From the NCBI RefSeq assembly GCF_016406105.1, contig NZ_CP066308.1:4376501-4440500 (forward strand): 64,000 nucleotides of DNA, written 5' to 3'. A model generated the notes under the pieces. The model ran no database searches, was not told the origin of the DNA, and saw only the letters and a list, made by a program, of their open reading frames with translations. The DNA comes from Brevibacillus composti (GTDB lineage: Bacteria; Bacillota; Bacilli; Brevibacillales; Brevibacillaceae). Positions 1 through 9,400 of this stretch are shown piece by piece; positions within the stretch are counted from its first letter, which is position 1; every line of letters begins with the position of its first letter. The translations under genes and the position numbers were made by a program.

Positions 1-2
1 TC

Positions 3-251
3 AAAATTGACATAAAGGATGACCTACGGCGATTTAGCAGCCCGCATCGGGATACGAAGCGCTGGAAGGAGCTATACAACGAACGGACAAGTGTGGAACG
101 TTGCAACTCCAGATTAAAATCGTATCTCACAGCGAATGACCTGCATGTCTGGGGCATCCAGAAAGTGACGACACATCAGTATTTGAACGCTATCGTACTA
201 CTTATATCCGCCCTTGCCGCCGCTTGCAAGCAAAAGCAAATAGCTGCTTAA
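3..251 (+). CDS. Transposase C-terminal end (partial, cut by window edge)
   Basis: An open frame runs from the window edge to a TAA stop and encodes the last 82 residues of a DDE transposase. The segment NERTSVERCNSRLK resembles the ERT-VER-NSRLK block around the catalytic glutamate at the C-terminus of IS4/IS5/IS1182-type transposases. The tail is hydrophobic (IVLLISALAAACK), as in those families. The 5' part lies outside the window, so family and integrity cannot be fixed. Its position upstream of a truncated DUF2306 gene suggests that the element inserted there. Confidence 0.7.
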   Translation, partial: KIDIKDDLRRFSSPHRDTKRWKELYNERTSVERCNSRLKSYLTANDLHVWGIQKVTTHQYLNAIVLLISALAAACKQKQIAA

Positions 252-364
252 AAACGGAAAAACGAAAATTCTGCAGGTATGCCCATTTTTGGAAATGAAC
301 CTATTTCATAACCAAAGAGCCTTCAGATTTTGACTTTCTGTAACTAAAATCGGAATTATGCAAA

Positions 365-946
365 ATGCTCACAGATACATCCCTCTGGCTGTTCATGATT
401 CGCATCCATATTTTGTTGGCGATCCTCTCGCTTCTCACCGGCCCGTTCGGCTTGTTGAAAAGAGTGCGGGCCAAATCGATCAAGTTTCACCGTTGGAACG
501 GCCGAGTGTACGTCTTGTCGATCCTTTACAATTTCATTCCCGGCGTCTTCGTCTCTTTCTTTGCGACGGGGGGATGGCCAAGTACAATCGGGTTTCTGAT
601 TTTAAATACCTTATGGCTGGGAACGACGATTCTGGGTTATTTGTCTATCAAAAAGCAAAGGATCATCTTGGATCGTCAATGGATGATTCGCAGCTTCTTT
701 CTTTCCTTTGCCAATATGACGATTTATATCATCGTAGCCATTACACATCATGTGATGAATGTTTCCTATGGCAATGCATACACCATCGCCGTCTGGTTAT
801 GCTGGACTCTCAATCTGCTTGTAGCAGAATGGACCATTCAACATCCCTATACAACATTCCAACAATTTACAAAAAACATGCGAAATGTTAATATTTGTAT
901 AAACAAGCTAAAGGAAAATAAAGGGATGGTCTTGATTGGAAGGTGA
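365..946 (+). CDS. DUF2306-like membrane protein, probably missing its first membrane segment
   Basis: The 193-residue product has about five hydrophobic segments and the pattern HI--AI-SLLTGPFGLLKR--AKS-KFHRW-GR-YV, typical of DUF2306 membrane proteins of unknown function. Full-length family members usually start with one more membrane helix and a periplasmic loop. That part is absent, and an in-frame stop lies just upstream of the start, so the gene is probably 5'-truncated, perhaps by the neighbouring insertion element. The last ~30 codons overlap a short repeat that recurs near position 14,000, so the original C-terminus may also be replaced. No convincing ribosome site precedes the ATG. 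Confidence 0.5.
   Translation: MLTDTSLWLFMIRIHILLAILSLLTGPFGLLKRVRAKSIKFHRWNGRVYVLSILYNFIPGVFVSFFATGGWPSTIGFLILNTLWLGTTILGYLSIKKQRIILDRQWMIRSFFLSFANMTIYIIVAITHHVMNVSYGNAYTIAVWLCWTLNLLVAEWTIQHPYTTFQQFTKNMRNVNICINKLKENKGMVLIGR
845..888 (+). repeat. Short dispersed repeat, copy 1
   Basis: About 44 bases (CCCTATACAACA, then CCAACAATTTACAAAAAACATG) recur almost unchanged at 13,998-14,040. Here the copy forms the 3' end of the DUF2306 reading frame. There it is intergenic. Confidence 0.6.
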
Positions 947-951
947 AAACC

Positions 952-2247
952 ATGGGGGAAAGTGTTAGTACTCTTCAATTTACAACCATCGGTGATGTCA
1001 TAAAGAAATATAGAGAACAATCGAATCAGAGTATTTCACTACTGGCAAAGGTGTCAGGGGTATCCAAAGGGGTTATTTCAAAGGTCGAAAGCGGGGAGAC
1101 CAAACGTCCAGAGTTAAAAACGATTATGCCTATTGCGAAAACCCTCGGTATTCCCATTGCCGAAATCATCGAACACTACATAGAAATTGATGAGCGGCCA
1201 GATGTCCTACTCGAGCTCATCCATGAGGCTATTCAGTTGACCAACATTCCATTGGTCACGAAAGTTGCTTTACGGTTCCTCCAGACCTCTTATGAAGAGA
1301 GCCATGTTTTGATAGAGCGACTGTATAACTTCGTCGTTTCTCTGACAGACAAAAGTTATCAGCTGCCCTTGTATGATGTCATCATCAAATATGCGAGGGA
1401 ACGTGGAATGCAGCGTTTCCTTGCGAGAGGGTTGATGCAAAAATTCCTCCTTCAAATGCATGATTTGGAGAAGCTGGAGGAATCCTTTCGCCTTGGAGAA
1501 GAAGCACTTCATTACACGGATTTCTTGGATCAGGAAGAAAGAGTCAACTTATACTATCAGATGGCTTTCCAAGCACATGACTTGAAAAAATATGAGAAGT
1601 GCATCGAGTTTGGAAAGATGGGACATGCCGAAGATACCACAAACAATGAAACAAAGGAGAGGGTTGCTTGGGCAATCTGCAATTCTTATTTTAGGATGAA
1701 TAACATTCTTGGATTGGAAGAACATCTTCGAATGTACGAAGAATTGGGGTATCGCTTTGTAATTGAGAGATTAAAGTATTACAAAGCAATCATACTCTCT
1801 AACAAAGAACAGTATGATGAAGCGATCCCCTTATTAAGAGAGTGTGTGAGCGAAGCAACGAAAATCAATCGATTGCATCGGGTGAACATCCTTATGGAGA
1901 CACTTCTCAAAATAAATGCCACTGATGCGATCCGAGAACTTATTGAGCACGAGGAAAATAATTTCGTATATGATTTCACCACTCCCTATAATTTTTCCGA
2001 ATTAGGAAGATACTTCAGGCAAAAAGCGGCTTTCTATATAAACCAAGGGTCGTTTGATGATGGTGTTGAAGCATATCTGCAAAGCATGCATTATTTCGCT
2101 AAAATCAATTCCCGAAAAGATATTATGGAATGTTCCGAAGAAATTCTAACTTTGTACCACGAACAAGGGAAAGATATTAAATTAGATCTTCTAGGAAGAA
2201 TAAAAGAAGTGTATAATAATGTAAACAAAGTAAATTTTAAGGAGTGA
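952..2247 (+). CDS. RNPP-type transcription regulator (HTH plus TPR peptide-receptor)
   Basis: The 431-residue protein has an XRE-type helix-turn-helix at about residues 12-72 (ISLLAKVSGVSKGVISKVESG) followed by an all-helical region of degenerate TPR repeats to the end. This is the layout of the PlcR/NprR/AimR (RNPP) family, which bind short re-imported peptides with the TPR domain and change DNA binding. The start is ATG at 952, behind GGAAGGTG; an earlier in-frame GTG at 943 has no spacing for a ribosome site. A 48-aa exported peptide gene begins six bases after its stop, which strongly supports a receptor-signal pair. Target genes cannot be told; the adjacent fragments are damaged. The exact subfamily is uncertain. 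Confidence 0.8.
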   Translation: MGESVSTLQFTTIGDVIKKYREQSNQSISLLAKVSGVSKGVISKVESGETKRPELKTIMPIAKTLGIPIAEIIEHYIEIDERPDVLLELIHEAIQLTNIPLVTKVALRFLQTSYEESHVLIERLYNFVVSLTDKSYQLPLYDVIIKYARERGMQRFLARGLMQKFLLQMHDLEKLEESFRLGEEALHYTDFLDQEERVNLYYQMAFQAHDLKKYEKCIEFGKMGHAEDTTNNETKERVAWAICNSYFRMNNILGLEEHLRMYEELGYRFVIERLKYYKAIILSNKEQYDEAIPLLRECVSEATKINRLHRVNILMETLLKINATDAIRELIEHEENNFVYDFTTPYNFSELGRYFRQKAAFYINQGSFDDGVEAYLQSMHYFAKINSRKDIMECSEEILTLYHEQGKDIKLDLLGRIKEVYNNVNKVNFKE

Positions 2248-2253
2248 AATCAA

Positions 2254-2400
2254 ATGAAGAAAAAGTTGGCTCTTCTCACAACGGTTTCTTTGTCCCTAGT
2301 CTGCTCTTTGCTCGTTGCACCGCAAGTCGGAACCCATGATCATACGTCTTCGTCAAAGCCTACAATCATAAAACCTTACACGGACGACCCCAGAGGTTGA
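2254..2400 (+). CDS. Exported signalling propeptide (Phr/NprX-like)
   Basis: The 48-codon reading frame starts with ATG behind AAGGAG, which overlaps the stop of the upstream regulator, so translation is probably coupled. The product has a lysine-rich start, a hydrophobic core (LALLTTVSLSLVCSLLVAP) and a polar tail, HTSSSKPTIIKPYTDDPRG. This is the layout of Phr, PapR and NprX pre-peptides, which are exported by Sec, trimmed and re-imported. The SSSKPTII block resembles the known NprX core SSKPDIVG; that resemblance is from memory. The mature peptide is not determinable from sequence. Confidence 0.75.
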   Translation: MKKKLALLTTVSLSLVCSLLVAPQVGTHDHTSSSKPTIIKPYTDDPRG

Positions 2401-2442
2401 TTTGTAAAGGGGATATTCCTTTCTTTTGACTTTTGTGACTCA

Positions 2443-2486
2443 AGCATTCCTTCTTCCCTATTAATAGGAGAAGGGATGCTTTTTTG
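2443..2486 (+). terminator. Rho-independent terminator of the regulator-peptide operon
   Basis: An imperfect hairpin (AGCATTCCTTCTTCC paired with GGAGAAGGGATGCT) is followed by a run of six T, 40 bases after the peptide stop. Confidence 0.8.
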
Positions 2487-2555
2487 TTCTTACTGGCGAA
2501 AAATTCAAAGGAGCATGCCCGGCAGCTCCTTCGTCCTCCTTTTGCTTCCCATTTT

Positions 2556-3129
2556 CTAATCAGGCAAGTTTCCAGACCGTGTCCCTACTTCATAAGAAGG
2601 ACGCACGTGATCGTACATGAGATGCAAAATCATGCCTGTCGCCGCATGATCCAGATTATGGCAGTGGTCCATCCACATGCCCGGGTTATCCGCGATAAAT
2701 GCGACCTCATATGACTCGCCCGGCATGACGTTTAACGTATCGGTAAGCCACGGCGTTTTCACCTTCTCGCCGTTTCTCTTCAAAACTGTCATATGATGTC
2801 CGTGCAGGTGCATCGGATGCTCGGCCAAACTCTTATTCACAAACGTCGTTTTGACGATATCTCCTTCTTTGACGACGAAAGTCGGAACCCGGGGATACAC
2901 ATCTCCATTGATCGTCCATAGAAAATGAAACTTGCCGTTGTAAAATCCCATTTCGTTTCCGAGAATCATTTGGAATTCCCGATCGAATTCGTTCGCTGCT
3001 GTGACGTCGTTTGCGACGGGCTTACCGTAATCGGACGGAACGATAGGCAGTTCAAGACCTACGAGTTTAAAACGATGTGGTACGGCATCTTGCCCAATAT
3101 TGGCATAGCGTCTATTTGCCGGTGTGACT
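2556..3129 (-). pseudogene. Multicopper oxidase, C-terminal fragment
   Basis: About 190 codons encode the third cupredoxin domain of a multicopper oxidase. The type 1 and trinuclear copper ligands are visible as HPMHLHGHH and HCHNLDHAATGM. The open frame reaches up to about 3,129, where it meets an in-frame stop, and it has no start or ribosome site there. The first two cupredoxin domains are missing. The best internal ATG (2,969) would give only 137 residues. I read this as a 5'-truncated remnant, abutting a Wadjet relic. Confidence 0.8.
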
Positions 3130-3183
3130 TAAAAATTTAAGGGGGCCAGCGCCCCCCATCCTTCACAGACAATCTTTTTATTT

Positions 3184-3351
3184 TGACTATCCAAACACGC
3201 CTGAAGGGCCCTTCCCGCATAAACGGTTCAAAATCGTATAGCTAACAACAGTACGAAGTGGAAGGCCGGCTACTTTTATTTTTTTCCCCTTCTTCGGTGT
3301 TTCCACCTACATATGCCTCATTCGGGGGATGCCGAATACCGCGGACAACGC
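3184..3351 (-). pseudogene. Relic of a second Wadjet operon: jetA piece joined to jetD piece
   Basis: Bases 3,184-3,290 match, with scattered substitutions, bases 5,532-5,640 inside jetD (codons around VVRYTDFEPFLREGPFRRVW). Bases 3,292-3,345 match bases 12,334-12,388 inside jetA (codons for FGISRMRHMWVES). Both pieces keep operon orientation, so about 6.8 kb between mid-jetA and mid-jetD, including all of jetB and jetC, has been lost in this copy. The differences from the intact operon look like divergence between homologues rather than a fresh duplication. A GC-rich hairpin (3,141-3,157) lies just downstream. Confidence 0.8.
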
Positions 3352-3352
3352 T

Positions 3353-4735
3353 TCAAAAAAACCGTTTTTTGAACTGGGAAAAGTTGTTTTCCGAGGAGCG
3401 GACGTCGCTTGGCGTTTTGGCAATGGGATGCGGATAGCGATCGTCACCCTTAATTTTTAGCTTGTAATGTTTCCCTTCTTCGGTCAATTCGAACCCGAGT
3501 TTAACGAGTTCCCGTTTTCCCTGACTCGACAGGCCGCCTGGCTCCGTCAGCACGGTTTTCACCTGAGCCAAAAACGTTTCCTTGTTATTGGTTCTTTCGT
3601 TGGCTTCCAAAATCGATTCCAGCATATTGCGGATGCGTACGGAACAGCTTCCGCTTCTGAGTTTCTCCTCGATGATCTCCAGGATGAGTTCTGCCTGCTC
3701 GCTGGCGAACAGTTCTGCTTCGGCGCCTTTGAAGATCAACGGTCTCTGCTCGTCCAACTCATTGGAAAAAAACATCTGCTGCCGTTCCCGCAAATAATAG
3801 TTTTCGGCCTCCAGGCTTTTGACCTGTTCCTGTAGTTCCTGGTTTTCCTGTAACGCGTAATCGATCAGTACGGTGTTTTCGGCTTCGCCTTCGCGGTACC
3901 GATCAATTGCCCGTTGATATTTCAAGTGTTGAACATAGGACCAGCGGCACTCGTCAGCGGTTTTCCGCGTATTTAATATGGTCTTGACGTAGTTTTGGAT
4001 TTTTAGACTAATATTTTCATCCGTGTCATTTAACAAAAATCTTTTGTAATTGTGATTTTGCCAATAGATGCCGATAGAGCCGTTGTAGGCGTTTTTCCCG
4101 TCGGTCAAGGCCCGCAGTATCGTAGAAACTTTCGTATCGGTCTCGAAATAGACATGGGCCAGCCCGGCCAGTTTCTGAGCCAGCCTTCGCGGATCCGTCA
4201 GATACGTACCGCCAAAAAACTGCTTGCTCACATAGATGACCGGCATAAAATTATACTTCTGGCAGTTGATTAAGGAGGCAAGCTCCGCGGCATTTTCTTC
4301 CGTTACCTCTTTTGGCTCCGCTTCGATACGGATGCCATCGTCATACATCGGGCCTGTTTCCCGTATGAGCAAGCTGACAATGTACGGGGTAAGCGGGATT
4401 TGGGAATACGTCGTAATATTGAAATGCGAACGCGACGATACGATGGCTACCTTGAAATCCTCAGCTCTTTTATGCCCGACCACATCTGTGCGCCATTCGC
4501 CGTCTTCGTCTTTCCGGATATGACGCACTCCGCAGTGAACGCCTCCGCTCCTCGTCACATGGACGAACTCCATTACTTCTTGATCGCTCTCATACTTCAG
4601 ACCATTCTGAATAGGCTGGTCATCGAACGTTAACGTGGTATGTGGACTGCGTTGTTGCCAGATCCGGCAAATATGTAGAAAGTGCTCAACCGTGGTATCC
4701 GTTGAAAGTGGAAGTACGGTGTTGAATCCTATCAT
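3353..4735 (-). CDS. Unrecognised 460-aa protein beside Wadjet
   Basis: The start chosen is ATG at 4,735 behind GGGGAGGAG, 25 codons inside the longest frame. The 460-residue product is soluble, with no signal or membrane segment. An alpha/beta N-terminal half (to about residue 285) includes PVIYVSKQFFGGTYL and LAGLAHVYFETD. A helical, coiled-coil-like stretch (about 300-360) follows, and the end is a basic domain containing GKRELVKLGFELTEEG and DDRYPHPIAKTPSD. That last part has the look of a small dsRBD/HicA-like fold; this is only an impression. I do not recognise the family. It lies in the same direction as Wadjet, between the Wadjet relic and intact jetD, 330 bases after the latter. Defence function is inferred only from the neighbours. 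Confidence 0.6.
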   Translation of the reverse strand: MIGFNTVLPLSTDTTVEHFLHICRIWQQRSPHTTLTFDDQPIQNGLKYESDQEVMEFVHVTRSGGVHCGVRHIRKDEDGEWRTDVVGHKRAEDFKVAIVSSRSHFNITTYSQIPLTPYIVSLLIRETGPMYDDGIRIEAEPKEVTEENAAELASLINCQKYNFMPVIYVSKQFFGGTYLTDPRRLAQKLAGLAHVYFETDTKVSTILRALTDGKNAYNGSIGIYWQNHNYKRFLLNDTDENISLKIQNYVKTILNTRKTADECRWSYVQHLKYQRAIDRYREGEAENTVLIDYALQENQELQEQVKSLEAENYYLRERQQMFFSNELDEQRPLIFKGAEAELFASEQAELILEIIEEKLRSGSCSVRIRNMLESILEANERTNNKETFLAQVKTVLTEPGGLSSQGKRELVKLGFELTEEGKHYKLKIKGDDRYPHPIAKTPSDVRSSENNFSQFKKRFF

Positions 4736-5064
4736 AGGCTGTCTCCTCCCCTTAACTAAATATAGCATGCTTGATTTGGTAGAGGGAGGCAGTTTTGTGC
4801 TTATGTTCAAACAATTTTTAGTGCTTTGCGGGGGAGGGATTTAGTCGCTAACGCTAACAACTCTATGCCGAGAACAACTAATCATTCCATGAGTTGCTCT
4901 TCTCACGGAAGCTACTCGTCCACCTAAACTCCCCCACATATCCTTGCCGAGCGCGGAAAGAAAATCTCTGTATGACACCGGTCGTTTCATTACAAAACCT
5001 TGAGCTTTTTCATCGTAAAATCCTTATCTACTAAATTATTCATCTTGGTATAATTCCAAGTTAT
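4736..5064. other. Gene-free spacer between jetD and the 460-aa gene
   Basis: I see no coding region. It contains an imperfect inverted repeat around 4,878-4,912 (GAGAACAACTAAT against ATGAGTTGCTCTTCTC) and, close to the jetD stop, a weak CTTGG/CCAAG hairpin without a convincing T-run. The promoter of the 460-aa gene should lie here but was not identified. Confidence 0.4.
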
Positions 5065-6447
5065 TCAATCGTTTATAGGCTTCAACGTTGATTTGATATC
5101 GTTATAAAGTTCATCCACCAATGATTCCTGATACACAGGTTTGCGCTGTTGAAGCGCAGTTTTCATGGTCTGGACGAATGTGGCTGGAAGTCCTTCGTTA
5201 TCCACTTCATCCACTAGCTTCTGAAGGCTGCTCCACCTCGATTCTTCTATGTGAATATCATGGATCCCGGAAATGTAGTCCTCCGGCGTGTATCGCCAAA
5301 AAATAATTCTCCCTGCTGCATAGCGACGCCATAACCGAAATGCCATCTGAAACCCTTCTGGATCGAAATCTCCAGAGTAATAAAGATCACAACCTGCTGA
5401 TACCAGACGATCACACAAGGCAAGAACCGCCAGAGAGAACTGACCGGCAGAACAGACCAAGGGAGGTAAAGACACCAAGCCATACTCATCTTCCCATCGA
5501 TCCAATATTGATGAAAAGACAGCAGGATTCTCCACTATCCAAACACGCCTGAAGGGTCCTTCCCGTAAGAACGGTTCAAAATCCGTATATCTAACCACGG
5601 TGCGAAGCGGGAGGCCAAGCACTTCTTTTTTGCTCCCGATTTCACAGCTACCTGCTGTGTTTGTACCATAGATCCCGCTTACCACAACCTGTGACGATAA
5701 ATCATCACGCAATATACGATTTTCGTAAAGAATTTGCATGACATCTTCTGAATTGGCTGGAGCGTTTCTCCCTTTCATGTAACAAAGGGCATAGAGCAAC
5801 AATCTTCCCAAAGGAGCATCCATATCAAAAGCATGTGGATTCCCTGTAATATGAGTAGACAGAACAGCGAGGCGGATATACGCTGACCGCTCCGAGCCAT
5901 CAAGATAGTTCAATGCCTTTACTACAATCAGCAACCATTGCTTGACATCTTGGGGAGACGTATTCCACCATTGCCGAACCGCCATCGCACCTGCTCCTTC
6001 GAGATGCGACAGCGCCTGTAGCCACTCGTTCACAACTAGATGGCTGCAATCGCTCGTTTCAACCGTCACTTCCTCCCAGAATGTATCCCATGCCAACTGA
6101 TTCTGACGTTGTTGCTCTTTTTTACTGATCAGTGATTCGCCGAAATACCCCTCCAAAATGTCCATCAGCGGTACTTCGGAATACTTGGTTTTGGTTAATC
6201 CTTGTACAATATCTGTTACACGGATGATTCCATCTGTGCCCGGATCATACGGATGGTTCAGCAAGCCTGCCAGTGCCTCCGCTTCTGCCGGGGTAATACT
6301 TCGCAATGTGACCTTTCCACCCAGGTACCCCATACTTCTATATTTTCGCTTACATTCCCGAAAAAGTCGGTCGTAACCTTGGGATTGCGTCCGAAAATAG
6401 GCGACCGCCTGCTGCAGAAGTTTGCGGTGATTATCTGTGGTCATCAT
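5065..6447 (-). CDS. jetD: Wadjet nuclease subunit JetD (DUF2399/Toprim type)
   Basis: JetD is the Toprim-like nuclease of Wadjet, which cuts closed circular plasmid DNA after SMC-driven loop extrusion. The 460-residue protein shows the Toprim signatures: the glutamate in VENPAVF (about residue 315) and the DxD in YYSGDFDPEG (about 370). The architecture matches the DUF2399 family (TIGR02679). The start ATGATG at 6,447 lies inside the last codons of jetC, behind GAGGAG; the 17-base overlap implies translational coupling. It is the last gene of the operon. A piece of a homologous gene lies at 3,184-3,290. Confidence 0.9.
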   Translation of the reverse strand: MMTTDNHRKLLQQAVAYFRTQSQGYDRLFRECKRKYRSMGYLGGKVTLRSITPAEAEALAGLLNHPYDPGTDGIIRVTDIVQGLTKTKYSEVPLMDILEGYFGESLISKKEQQRQNQLAWDTFWEEVTVETSDCSHLVVNEWLQALSHLEGAGAMAVRQWWNTSPQDVKQWLLIVVKALNYLDGSERSAYIRLAVLSTHITGNPHAFDMDAPLGRLLLYALCYMKGRNAPANSEDVMQILYENRILRDDLSSQVVVSGIYGTNTAGSCEIGSKKEVLGLPLRTVVRYTDFEPFLREGPFRRVWIVENPAVFSSILDRWEDEYGLVSLPPLVCSAGQFSLAVLALCDRLVSAGCDLYYSGDFDPEGFQMAFRLWRRYAAGRIIFWRYTPEDYISGIHDIHIEESRWSSLQKLVDEVDNEGLPATFVQTMKTALQQRKPVYQESLVDELYNDIKSTLKPIND

Positions 6448-9400
6448 CCATGCTCTCCTCTTCCAGGCTGACAGCCGCCTCAGAATCGCCCAACTTCTCC
6501 CACTCTTCATTCAATACATGCCAGGTTCCACCATCCCACAAGTATCGTGCTACAGATACAAAGGCGGCATTTTTCGGCCGTATCAGTTCACAGATAGACA
6601 GGCGAGAGACCGTGTCATAATCCCCCCACAACGCTTGTGAGTTCATGATGTAATTAAAGCCCAGTTGCTCAACCAGCATGAACATGTCACGAATGTTGTT
6701 TTCATCCACTCCCGCAAAGGCTTCGTCGAGAGAAATCACTCTGGGTGCCTGCGGGTTAGCTTCCATGTAGCGGGAATAGGCTGCCGAGAAAAGCGGGATA
6801 TACATGGCCATCGCTTTTTCACCGCCGCTAAATGTGAAAAAGATGCGATCTGTCAGCTCTTTATTCGCTTCTCCTTCCCGCTTGTGGAACAGCTTAAAGG
6901 TAAACCAGTGGCGATAGTCCAGAATCCTCCGCATGATTTGGTGCAAAGTTTCTCCACCGCCTTCTGCAGAGTCGGCTAGCTCTCGCTTGGCCCGTTCGAT
7001 ACGGGAACGGAAATGGTTGGTGATTCGCTCGATATCTTGCTCCCTCATTAGAGCGGGGTCTTTTCGCAAATACTCGACCAGCTCAGCCGTGCCGATCTGA
7101 GACTCGTCTTCCGCCGTGCGAGGTATCCACTTCAGGGAGAAGGTCAGTCCGCTGGAACTGTCCCGCTGCGCCATCAGTTCATTCATCCTTACTACCCATT
7201 TTTCCGCGCGGTGGATACGGTGTTTGATCACCCGTCCAACACTCTGCAAGATAACCTCTTCAAAGATTTTCCGATCCTCTGCGGTCAGATACAGGCGATG
7301 CAACTCAATCTCATGATTCAGTTTTTCCAGCAACATGTAGGGATGGCATCGCTTCCCTTCATGCTCCAACAGAACCGTGCGACGTCTTGCTCTTGTTTTC
7401 AGTTCGTTCCAATGATGGGACAGCGCAAGCGCTTCCGCTTGTTCCTCCCACGCCGCCTCCACCTTGAACTCCAAGACGTAATCGAGCGATGGCTGATACT
7501 CTAGCAAGTTGATTTGCCGTTCCGTTTCAAAGATCTTCTGCAATTGATTGTTATAGGTTTCTCGCTCACGACCTGCCATGACCGCTTGCAGCTTTTTCAC
7601 CACACGAAACGCTACGTCATCCAGTCTGTGCAATTCACCTTCGACTGGATCAATATTTTCCTTATCATCGTCAATATAACTCCAAAGTCCAAGCGCATAT
7701 TCATCAGAGAATACCTTCCACCAGGCGGTCCGCAGTTGATGACGTACTTCCGCAACTTTTTCCGCTTCGTGCAACATGTCTTGAAATTGATTGCGTCTGA
7801 TATCTGCTTCCCCGATTGCACGCGATGCAGCTTGCAAGTCGTCGGGCAGTTTGTGCAATCTTTCTGTGCAATAGCGGATTCTTTCCCGGATCTCTTCCGC
7901 TCCCTGGCTAGCCAGCATGCGTTCAATCGCCTGCAACCGTTGTTTCTGCTTGTCCACTTCTCCCTGGGCGACATTTTCTTCTCCACGCAGCCGATCCCAT
8001 TCATCGTTCGCTTCTTCCAGCATCTCCTCGGTCTCTCTTTGTCGTTGCAGCAAGTTACACTTGTCTCGAAAAATGTTTTCCAGCTTGCGCAGATTGTCCA
8101 TGTAATCCTGCATGGATAAAAGGGCGTGGCGAAGCGTTTCTACTTCCAGTGGGATCGTCAGCCCCTCCGCTGTTTGTTTCAGCAGATCACGTTCCTTATA
8201 TAGCGTTTCGATCGCTTCCCGCACACTTTGGTTGCGTCGTATTACTTCCTCCTGCCACACGGTCAACCGCTGTTTGCATTGTTCCACCGTTTGCAAAGCG
8301 TCCAGCAAATCTTTTTCGGAAGGAAAGCCCTGAAGCTCTTCGGTAAGGGTCTGGATACGTTTTTCTATATCGCTCATTTTTTGATGCAGACTATCCAGTT
8401 CCTGATCCAATTGCTCCAGACGCTGTTTCCAAGTCGCCAACTGCTCTTCACGATGCCTGCGTCTCGCTTCCTGCCCCACATACATTGACTTCTCAACGAT
8501 GGGTGCGTGTCCGCTCAAGACGCCCATTCCAAAGCTTCCGCTTGCCGTTACAAAAGCAGGTAAGGACAGCCCTGCGGTTCTTTCCGCCAAAATCGTCTGA
8601 AGGACCGCTTCAATCTCCTCCTGACCAATTCCTGTCCCTTCCAAAGGGGTTGGCATCAGCCATTCGCTGATTGTATGGGCAAACAGTTGAGGGTCTGGCA
8701 CGATTACCTTGTCTTTTACATAATCAGCCCATACGTCTACGTGCTCCAGATAAGATCTGGGGATAATCAATGCATCCAGCAGTCCCGCTTCCGTCAAAGC
8801 GGATTCTATCGCGGCACGTGCCATCTCCGGCACTTCCTGGCGAAATTCCACTGCTGCATAGAGCGGCACATGGGGAATTCCCTGCTCACTCAGCCACTCT
8901 CTGGCTTTGGCGGCTTGTTCGTGGCGGGGTGGTTCCGGATCTTTTCTGGTTTGCCACAGGCGGTATTCTGCCTCAGCTAGCTCACGTTCCCGTTGCCTTG
9001 TCTGGAGCAGCATTTGCACATCTCCGTAGAGATCGCGCAAATCCTGGCGCAATAGCTGATAGGCGTGAACGATCGGTTCTCTAACCGTTTCATAGCGGTC
9101 TGACGCTTCAAAATGAGCTATCCGCCGAATCGTTTCTCTTACTGTTTCGGGAGAAAGCCGAAGCTCACTCACCTCTCCCTGCCATTGATGCAACAATCCG
9201 ATCAATTTCTCTTTTTCTTCCTCTACTATAAGCTCCCACTTTTCTTTTTCCTGTTGGTAGGCATCCACCTGTTTTTGAGCGGCTCCCAGCGTACGCTCCG
9301 CTTCCATGCGTATCCGTTCCGCTTCTGCTGTCTTTACAGCCTGATGATGAGTCGTCTGCAGCCGGTTTCGATACTCTCTTGCCTCCTTTTGCCACAGTTC

